DNA of 64,000 nt from Pseudorhodobacter wandonensis (lineage in GTDB: Bacteria > Pseudomonadota > Alphaproteobacteria > Rhodobacterales > Rhodobacteraceae). The notes below the pieces were generated by a model, which saw only the letters and a program-made list of their open reading frames with translations, was not told the DNA's origin and searched no databases. The stretch is taken from the NCBI RefSeq assembly GCF_001202035.1, contig NZ_LGHT01000026.1:124001-188000 (forward strand), in the 5' to 3' direction. Numbering within the stretch: position 1 is the first letter of the stretch; every line of letters starts with the position of its first letter. This document shows positions 57,642 to 64,000 of the stretch, one piece after another. Position numbers and translations under genes: made by a program.

Positions 57642-59615
57642 TTAATCCTTGGGAATCACGCGCAGATGCAATTCGCGCAGCTGCTCGTTCATCGGTTCGG
57701 ACGGGGCGTTCATCAGCAAATCTTCGGCGCGTTGGTTCATCGGGAACATGATAACCTCGCGGATGTTGGCCTCATCTGCCAGCAGCATCACGATACGGTC
57801 GATGCCTGCGGCACAGCCGCCGTGGGGCGGGGCGCCGTATTTGAACGCCTTGACCATGCCGCCGAAGCGCTTGTTCACCTCATCATTCGGGTAGCCTGCG
57901 ATTTCAAAGGCTTTGTACATGATTTCGGGTTTATGGTTGCGGATACCGCCCGAGATCAGCTCGTACCCGTTGCAGGCAAGGTCATATTGATAGGCGTAAA
58001 CGTCGAGCGGGTTGCCCTGCAACGCCTCCATCCCGCCTTGCGGCATCGAGAAGGGGTTGTGGCTGAAGTCGATTTTGCCTTCGTCGTCTTTTTCGAACAT
58101 CGGGAAATCGACGATCCACGCAAAGCGGAACGTGTCGGTTTCGGACAGGCCCAACTCATTGCCAATCTCGTTACGGGCGCGGCCAGCAACGGCTTGGAAG
58201 GCTTCGGGTTTGCCGCCAAGGAAGAAAGCGGCGTCGCCTTCGCCCAAGTTCAGCTGCACACGGATTGCTTCGGTACGCTCTGGGCCGATGTTTTTGGCCA
58301 AGGGGCCTGCGGCTTCAAAATCGCCGAAGTAAGCGTTCTGCAAAAACTTCGCCTTTTCGATATCATTTTGCCCAACGGCTTCGACAATGCGTCCCATAAC
58401 AAGCTGGAGTTCTTCTATCGACGGAGCAGCATGTTTTTCGAGAATCCCGTCAGTTGGCAGGCCTTTAACCGCCGCATTGACCAACTCAGAGATAGCTTCA
58501 CGTGTCTTGTCTTTTGCAGCGGCTTCATCTCGCTTCCGCCAGAAAATATAGCCCATGCCCGGAAGGCCCTGCGCTTGGGCAAAGGCGTTCATGCGGTCGC
58601 AGAATTTGCGGCTGCCACCGGTGGGGGCGGGAATGGCGCGGACTTCGTTGCCCTCAGACTCCAGCAGTTTGGCGAAAATGGCGAAACCGGAACCGCGGAA
58701 ATGCTCGGACACGTCCTGCATTTTGATCGGGTTGCGCAGGTCGGGTTTATCCGAGCCATACCATTTCAGCGCGTCGTTATAGGCGATCAGCGGCCAGTCG
58801 GTATCAACCTTTTTACCGCGCCCGAATTCCTCAAAGATACCCTGAACAACGGGTTGCACAGCGGCGAACACGTCTTCTTGTTTGACGAAAGACATTTCAA
58901 TATCAAGCTGATAGAAGTCTGTGGGCGAGCGGTCGGCGCGGGGGTCTTCGTCGCGGAAGCAAGGTGCGATCTGGAAGTATTTGTCGAAGCCCGAGACCAT
59001 GATCAGCTGTTTGAACTGCTGCGGGGCCTGTGGCAGGGCGTAGAATTTGCCGGGGTGCAGGCGGGATGGCACGAGGAAATCGCGCGCGCCTTCGGGGCTG
59101 CTGGCGGTGATGATCGGGGTTTGGAATTCGTTAAAGCCCTGGTCCCACATCCGGTTGCGGATAGAGCGCACCACATTCGAGCGCAGCATCATATTGGCGT
59201 GCAGCTTGTCGCGGCGCAGGTCGAGGAAGCGGTAGGTCAGGCGGGTTTCTTCGGGGTAGTCAACCTCGCCGAACACCGGCATTGGCAGCTCGTCCGAGGC
59301 ACCCAGCACTTCCATGCTGCGGGCGTAGACCTCAATCTCGCCCGTTGGCAGTTTTGGGTTAACGAGGCTGGCATCGCGGGCCTTTACCGTGCCATCGATG
59401 CGGATCACCCATTCGGCGCGGACCTTTTCGAGGTCTTTGAACGCCGGGCTGTCGCTGTCGGCCAGCACTTGGGTGATGCCGTAATGGTCGCGCAAGTCGA
59501 TGAACAGCACGCCGCCGTGATCTCGGACCCGATGCACCCAGCCGGAGAGGCGGATATCTTGCCCGACATTCGAGGCGTTAAGTTGGGCGCAAGTGTGACT
59601 GCGGTAGGCGTGCAT
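57642..59615 (-). CDS. aspS: Aspartyl-tRNA synthetase
   Basis: A 657-residue class II synthetase from ATG 59615; two further in-frame ATG codons sit just upstream, but AGGGG is best placed for this one. The N-terminal OB domain begins [46 protein letters not shown]. Motif 2 is [27 protein letters not shown], motif 3 [19 protein letters not shown], with the bacterial GAD insertion between. Alphaproteobacterial AspRS is usually non-discriminating and works with GatCAB. Confidence 0.95.
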   Translation of the reverse strand: MHAYRSHTCAQLNASNVGQDIRLSGWVHRVRDHGGVLFIDLRDHYGITQVLADSDSPAFKDLEKVRAEWVIRIDGTVKARDASLVNPKLPTGEIEVYARSMEVLGASDELPMPVFGEVDYPEETRLTYRFLDLRRDKLHANMMLRSNVVRSIRNRMWDQGFNEFQTPIITASSPEGARDFLVPSRLHPGKFYALPQAPQQFKQLIMVSGFDKYFQIAPCFRDEDPRADRSPTDFYQLDIEMSFVKQEDVFAAVQPVVQGIFEEFGRGKKVDTDWPLIAYNDALKWYGSDKPDLRNPIKMQDVSEHFRGSGFAIFAKLLESEGNEVRAIPAPTGGSRKFCDRMNAFAQAQGLPGMGYIFWRKRDEAAAKDKTREAISELVNAAVKGLPTDGILEKHAAPSIEELQLVMGRIVEAVGQNDIEKAKFLQNAYFGDFEAAGPLAKNIGPERTEAIRVQLNLGEGDAAFFLGGKPEAFQAVAGRARNEIGNELGLSETDTFRFAWIVDFPMFEKDDEGKIDFSHNPFSMPQGGMEALQGNPLDVYAYQYDLACNGYELISGGIRNHKPEIMYKAFEIAGYPNDEVNKRFGGMVKAFKYGAPPHGGCAAGIDRIVMLLADEANIREVIMFPMNQRAEDLLMNAPSEPMNEQLRELHLRVIPKD

Positions 59616-59817
59616 CATCATCCCCTTTCAGAGGGCTCATATTCCGTTGGGCTTGATACACATCGCATGGGCGGTGAAGTCAAGTCTTTGTCGGGAGGGC
59701 GGTGTGGCAAGCGGCTGCCGCCCGCAGGGGCATCGAGCCCCTTTGGGCGGCTTTGGCGCAGGTTGCGGGCGGTGGGAGAGCTGTGGCGAAGGCCGCTTTG
59801 GCGGAAAGGGCGGATTT

Positions 59818-59838
59818 AGGTATTTTTGCCAAGATGAA
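59818..59838 (+). repeat. Dispersed intergenic element, copy 3
   Basis: A 21-bp sequence of pattern AGGTATTT-TTG-CCAAGATGAA, matching the copies at 13902-13922 and 14073-14093 outside the 3-base spacer. It lies in the spacer before the DUF3147-type gene. Confidence 0.6.
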
Positions 59839-59878
59839 GTGGATAGGGTTTGGCGGTGGGGCAAGCGGAGGGATTTGC

Positions 59879-60217
59879 GTGCTGTATCTTTTTATCAAAG
59901 CTGCGATTTCGGGTGTGTTGATTGCTGCGGCGTCAGAAGTGGCGCGACGCCATGCGGGGTTTGGGGCGTTGATTGCGTCTTTGCCCTTGGTGTCGGTGTT
60001 GGGCATGATCTGGTTGTGGCGCGATACGCATGACCCTGTGCGCTTGGCGGATCATGCGGCGGCGACCTTGTGGTATGTGATTCCATCGGTGCCGATGTTT
60101 GTGCTGATTCCGGTGTTGTTGCGCGCGGGTGTTGGCTTTTGGCCTGCCCTATTGGCGGGCTGCGGGCTGACGATTGTGCTTTACCTGATCACCATCTGGG
60201 CTATGGGCCGCGCCTGA
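59879..60217 (+). CDS. DUF3147-type small membrane protein
   Basis: A 112-residue integral membrane protein with about four hydrophobic helices. The start is taken as GTG 59879 because GGAGGG precedes it; an ATG at 59834 would add 15 residues. FIKAAISGVLIAAASEVARR and GALIASLPLVSVLGMIWLWRDT are the conserved DUF3147 sequences. Function unknown. It lies upstream of carB on the same strand, 90 bases away. Confidence 0.8.
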   Translation: MLYLFIKAAISGVLIAAASEVARRHAGFGALIASLPLVSVLGMIWLWRDTHDPVRLADHAAATLWYVIPSVPMFVLIPVLLRAGVGFWPALLAGCGLTIVLYLITIWAMGRA

Positions 60218-60307
60218 GCCTATATGCCCCTTGCACCCCCGCGCGTGGCAGTTATAACCCACAAAATTTTGCGCAGATTGGGGGCGCAAACAAGCAGGAG
60301 ATTGGCC

Positions 60308-63300
60308 ATGCCGAAAAGAACCGACATCAAATCCATTATGATCATTGGTGCGGGGCCTATTGTCATTGGGCAGGCCTGCGAGTTTGACTATTCGGGCGCC
60401 CAAGCCTGTAAGGCGCTGCGCGAGGAAGGGTACCGTGTTATCCTTGTCAACTCGAACCCGGCGACGATTATGACCGACCCTGTGTTGGCCGATGCCACCT
60501 ATATCGAGCCGATCACGCCCGAGGTTGTGGCCAAGATTATCGAGAAAGAGCGCCCCGATGCGTTGCTGCCGACGATGGGCGGGCAGACGGGGTTGAACAC
60601 TGCGCTGGCGCTGGCCGATATGGGCGTGTTGGAAAAGTACAATGTCGAGCTGATCGGCGCCAAGCGTGCGGCCATTGAAATGGCAGAAGATCGCAAGTTG
60701 TTCCGTGAGGCGATGGACCGGATCGGGTTGGAAAACCCCAAGGCGACGATTATCGCCGCGCCGAAACTGGCCAATGGCAAGTATGACATCAAGGCCGGCG
60801 TGGCCGAGGCGATGGAAGCGATTGAATATGTGGGCCTGCCCGCGATCATTCGCCCTGCCTTTACACTGGGCGGTACGGGTGGCGGTGTGGCCTATAACCG
60901 CGACGACTATGAGGCGATCTGCCGGTCTGGCCTTGAGGCCAGCCCGATGGCGCAGATTCTGGTCGACGAGTCGCTGCTGGGTTGGAAAGAATATGAGATG
61001 GAGGTGGTGCGCGACACTGCCGACAACGCCATTATCATCTGCGCGATTGAGAACATCGACCCGATGGGCGTGCATACCGGCGATTCGATTACCGTGGCCC
61101 CTGCCCTGACCCTAACGGATAAAGAATACCAGATCATGCGCTCGGCCTCGATTGCCGTGCTGCGCGAGATTGGCGTGGAAACCGGCGGGTCAAACGTGCA
61201 ATGGGCGGTGAACCCTGCCGATGGCCGGATGGTGGTGATCGAGATGAACCCGCGTGTGTCGCGCTCATCCGCGCTGGCATCGAAGGCGACGGGGTTCCCG
61301 ATTGCCAAGGTCGCGGCGAAACTGGCTGTTGGCTATACGCTGGACGAGTTGGACAATGACATCACCAAGGTCACGCCTGCGTCGTTCGAGCCGTCGATCG
61401 ATTATGTTGTCACCAAAATCCCGCGCTTTGCGTTTGAGAAATTCCCAGGGTCCGAGCCTTTGCTGACCACTGCGATGAAATCGGTGGGTGAGGTGATGGC
61501 GATTGGCCGTACCATCCACGAATCGATGCAAAAAGCACTGGCTAGCCTTGAAACCGGCCTGTCGGGCTTTGACGAAATCGAGATCCCCGGTGCGCCGGAC
61601 CGTGCGGCGATTTTCAAGGCGCTTGGCCAGCAAACCCCCGACCGGTTGCGCGTGATTGCCCAAGCGATGCGCGAAGGGTTGAGCAATGACGACATTCAGG
61701 GCGCAACCGCCTTTGACCCGTGGTTTTTGGCGCGTATCCGCGAGATTATGGATGCCGAAGAGGCCATTCGCCATGACGGGCTGCCCACCAACCCCGAGGC
61801 GCTGCGCAAGCTAAAAATGCTGGGCTTTACCGATGCACGCCTTGCCACGCTGACCGGCCGGGATGAGGCGCAGGTGCGCCGCGCCCGCCGCAACCTTGGC
61901 GTCAATGCTGTGTTCAAGCGCATCGATACTTGTGCTGCCGAATTTGAGGCGCAGACGCCCTATATGTATTCCACCTACGAATCCCCCGTCATGGGTGATG
62001 TGGAATGCGAGGCACGGCCTTCGAATGCCAAAAAGGTGGTTATCCTTGGTGGTGGCCCGAACCGGATTGGCCAAGGGATCGAGTTTGATTACTGCTGCTG
62101 CCATGCCTGCTATGCGCTGACCGAAGCGGGCTATGAAACCATCATGATCAACTGCAACCCCGAGACGGTTTCGACCGACTATGACACCTCGGACCGGTTG
62201 TATTTTGAACCGCTGACGCTGGAACATGTGCTGGAAATTCTGCGGGTTGAGCAGGAAAACGGCACGCTGCATGGCGTGATCGTGCAGTTCGGCGGGCAGA
62301 CGCCGCTAAAGCTGGCGAATGCGCTGCAAGATGAGGGCATTCCGATCCTTGGCACCACACCCGATGCGATTGACCTTGCCGAAGATCGTGAGCGTTTCCA
62401 ACAGCTTTTGCACAAGCTTGGCCTGAAGCAACCGCATAATGGCACAGCGCGCAGCCGTGATGAGGCCTTTGCTGTGGCGGCCGAGGTGGGCTATCCGCTG
62501 GTTATCCGCCCGTCCTTTGTTCTGGGCGGCCGCGCGATGGAGATCATCCGCGATGATGCACAGCTTGAACGTTATATCCGTGAGGCGGTGCAGGTTTCGG
62601 GCAAGAACCCTGTGCTGTTGGATAGCTACCTGTCTGGCGCGATTGAGGTGGATGTCGATGCCCTGTCGGATGGCCAGAATGTCCATGTTGCGGGCATTAT
62701 GGAGCATATTGAAGAGGCGGGTGTGCACTCGGGCGATAGCGCCTGTTCACTGCCGCCGCATTCGCTGTCACCTGCGATAATTGAGCAGTTGAAAGTGCAG
62801 ACCGTGGCGATGGCGCGGGCGCTGAATGTTGTGGGCTTGATGAACGTACAATTCGCGCTGAAAGGCGATGATATTTATGTTCTCGAGGTCAACCCGCGGG
62901 CATCGCGCACGGTGCCATTCGTGGCCAAGGCGACCGATTCCGCCATTGCCTCGATTGCCGCGCGTCTGATGGCGGGTGAGCCGATGAGCAACTTCCCGAT
63001 GCGCGCGCCCTATGCCGCCGATGCGGGGCCGGATACCGACCTGCCGCTGGCCGACCCGAACACCCTTGCCAACCCGATCACACCTTGGTTCAGCGTCAAA
63101 GAGGCGGTTCTGCCCTTTGCCCGCTTTCCCGGTGTTGACCCGCTGCTGGGGCCGGAAATGCGCTCGACCGGCGAGGTTATGGGCTGGGACCGCACCTTCC
63201 CGCTGGCGTTCCTTAAGGCGCAAATGGGTGCAGGCACACACCTGCCCGAGGAAGGCCGCGTGTTCCTGTCGATCAAGGATATGGACAAAACCGACGCCAT

Positions 63301-63637
63301 GGCCGCCGCTGCGCGCGATTTGGTGGAAATGGGGTTCGAGATTGTGGCGACCAAGGGCACGGCGGTTTGGCTGGCCTCGGTCGGGGTTACTGCGACGCTG
63401 GTGAACAAGGTCTATGAAGGCCGCCCGAACATTGTGGACCGCTTGAAAAACAGTGACATCGCACTGGTGTTGAACACGACCGAAGGCACGCAATCGATCA
63501 CCGACTCGCGCGATATCCGCCGCGTGGCCCTGATGGATAAAATCCCGTATTTCACCACCGCTGCGGGCTCGATTGCCGCTGTATCGGCGATGAAGGCACG
63601 GGAAGAGGGTATCGGGGTGCGGACGCTGCAGGGGTGA
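60308..63637 (+). CDS. carB: Carbamoyl-phosphate synthase large subunit
   Basis: A 1109-residue enzyme that makes carbamoyl phosphate from bicarbonate, ATP and glutamine-derived ammonia for arginine and pyrimidine synthesis. It starts [41 protein letters not shown]. Two homologous ATP-grasp halves are visible ([12 protein letters not shown] near residue 180; [16 protein letters not shown] near 730), and an MGS-type allosteric domain lies at the C-terminus. AGGAG precedes ATG 60308; the frame extends further upstream without need. Confidence 0.96.
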   Translation: MPKRTDIKSIMIIGAGPIVIGQACEFDYSGAQACKALREEGYRVILVNSNPATIMTDPVLADATYIEPITPEVVAKIIEKERPDALLPTMGGQTGLNTALALADMGVLEKYNVELIGAKRAAIEMAEDRKLFREAMDRIGLENPKATIIAAPKLANGKYDIKAGVAEAMEAIEYVGLPAIIRPAFTLGGTGGGVAYNRDDYEAICRSGLEASPMAQILVDESLLGWKEYEMEVVRDTADNAIIICAIENIDPMGVHTGDSITVAPALTLTDKEYQIMRSASIAVLREIGVETGGSNVQWAVNPADGRMVVIEMNPRVSRSSALASKATGFPIAKVAAKLAVGYTLDELDNDITKVTPASFEPSIDYVVTKIPRFAFEKFPGSEPLLTTAMKSVGEVMAIGRTIHESMQKALASLETGLSGFDEIEIPGAPDRAAIFKALGQQTPDRLRVIAQAMREGLSNDDIQGATAFDPWFLARIREIMDAEEAIRHDGLPTNPEALRKLKMLGFTDARLATLTGRDEAQVRRARRNLGVNAVFKRIDTCAAEFEAQTPYMYSTYESPVMGDVECEARPSNAKKVVILGGGPNRIGQGIEFDYCCCHACYALTEAGYETIMINCNPETVSTDYDTSDRLYFEPLTLEHVLEILRVEQENGTLHGVIVQFGGQTPLKLANALQDEGIPILGTTPDAIDLAEDRERFQQLLHKLGLKQPHNGTARSRDEAFAVAAEVGYPLVIRPSFVLGGRAMEIIRDDAQLERYIREAVQVSGKNPVLLDSYLSGAIEVDVDALSDGQNVHVAGIMEHIEEAGVHSGDSACSLPPHSLSPAIIEQLKVQTVAMARALNVVGLMNVQFALKGDDIYVLEVNPRASRTVPFVAKATDSAIASIAARLMAGEPMSNFPMRAPYAADAGPDTDLPLADPNTLANPITPWFSVKEAVLPFARFPGVDPLLGPEMRSTGEVMGWDRTFPLAFLKAQMGAGTHLPEEGRVFLSIKDMDKTDAMAAAARDLVEMGFEIVATKGTAVWLASVGVTATLVNKVYEGRPNIVDRLKNSDIALVLNTTEGTQSITDSRDIRRVALMDKIPYFTTAAGSIAAVSAMKAREEGIGVRTLQG

Positions 63638-63915
63638 TACCCTTTGAAGGTCGAGCGGCGCGAAACTTGGGCATTTCGTTCATAGAACAAACGCGCCGCA
63701 ACTCGACTTTCTTTGCTTTGCGGGGCGGCTGGTGTAGCCATGTCGAAATGGTCAACACTTGAACGCAGATCGGTGATTTAACCCACCATTTTGACCAGAC
63801 GCACCATAGGGGCATCGCTGCCAATGTCATTGGCAGCGGTCAAGGTTGGTTCGGGGTTAGTTTTGCTGTTGAGCTTTCAGATACGCGTACGGGCCGATTT
63901 ATCCTGTACTTCAGG
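63638..63915. other. Spacer after carB with an imperfect long hairpin
   Basis: GTCGAG-CGGCGCG (63650-63662) is complementary to CGCGCCG-CAA-CTCGAC (63692-63707) apart from a 3-base bulge, around a 29-base loop and followed by T-rich sequence. It may end carB transcription. No gene is seen in the rest of the spacer. Confidence 0.4.
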
Positions 63916-64000
63916 TCATTCTGCTGCGTCAGAGATGATGGCGGCCTCGCCGTCATACAGCAGATAGGACCGCTGGATGGCGATCTGATCGACGACGTGT
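63916..64000 (-). CDS. C-terminal end of a minus-strand gene running off the window
   Basis: Reading leftward from base 64000, a frame encodes HVVDQIAIQRSYLLYDGEA... and stops at 63916-63918. The sequence has normal coding character for this genome but is too short to identify. It would converge with carB. Confidence 0.4.
   Translation of the reverse strand, partial: HVVDQIAIQRSYLLYDGEAAIISDAAE

Noticed and set aside
57666-59819. 717-codon plus-strand frame opposite aspS
   Set aside because: AspRS on the minus strand carries all class II motifs; the long antisense frame lacks any recognisable domain.

Overview
The window reads as one chromosomal segment of a high-GC alphaproteobacterium, most likely a marine member of the Rhodobacterales (Roseobacter group). 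Support comes from gene pairings typical of that order (TauE/SafE with a TIGR02186-type protein, a short RNase E/G beside yacG, choXWV, the imelysin/di-heme/DUF1513 iron cluster) and from the general style of the proteins. Genes are densely packed, with many 1-4 base stop/start overlaps.

Region by region: (1) 1-1004, the end of tsaB and rimI. (2) 1180-6590, a purine-nucleoside ABC importer (binding protein, double ATPase, two permeases) coupled to a purine nucleoside phosphorylase. (3) 6752-8448, a TauE/SafE permease with its TIGR02186 partner. (4) 8434-10734 on the minus strand, two hot-dog thioesterases and a MATE exporter. (5) 10867-19071, two MerR regulators followed by a beta-oxidation cluster: acyl-CoA dehydrogenase, GST, thiolase, cupin and a fused hydratase/3-hydroxyacyl-CoA dehydrogenase. 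(6) 19238-21320 on the minus strand, proC, a CsaA-like tRNA-binding protein and a 2-hydroxyacid dehydrogenase. (7) 21471-24097, an MDR oxidoreductase, an isolated AT-richer gene with a HEPN-like motif, and a YbjN-family gene. (8) 24464-34205, a LacI-type regulator and a divergent inositol catabolic cluster: two Gfo/Idh dehydrogenases and an IolE-like TIM barrel on minus; iolD, iolC, iolB, a class II aldolase and a uronate-dehydrogenase-like enzyme on plus. An 18-bp perfect LacI-type operator lies between the two arms. (9) 34588-37758, a winged-helix/TPR regulator, a GYD protein and a methyltransferase. (10) 38225-41041, the choline importer choXWV. (11) 41149-46050 on the minus strand, an iron-associated cluster (imelysin, di-heme oxidoreductase with a single-base frameshift, second imelysin, DUF1513).

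(12) 46615-55350 is a small integrative element inserted in the 3' end of tRNA-Phe(GAA) and bounded by a 24-bp perfect direct repeat. It carries a tyrosine integrase, an AlpA-type regulator, a toprim primase, a DUF3631 helicase-like ATPase and small DNA-binding proteins. An iteron-like repeat cluster lies in the end of the ATPase gene. A lower-GC, translationally coupled two-gene cassette sits next to the tRNA. No capsid, terminase or conjugation genes are visible, so it resembles a satellite-type or mobilisable island. The cassette is the best candidate here for a poorly described, possibly defence-related, system.

(13) 55335-63637 is conserved housekeeping: tRNA-Phe, yacG, an RNase E/G, maf, infA, aspS, a DUF3147-type membrane protein and carB. 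The last bases hold the end of a minus-strand gene that continues outside the window.
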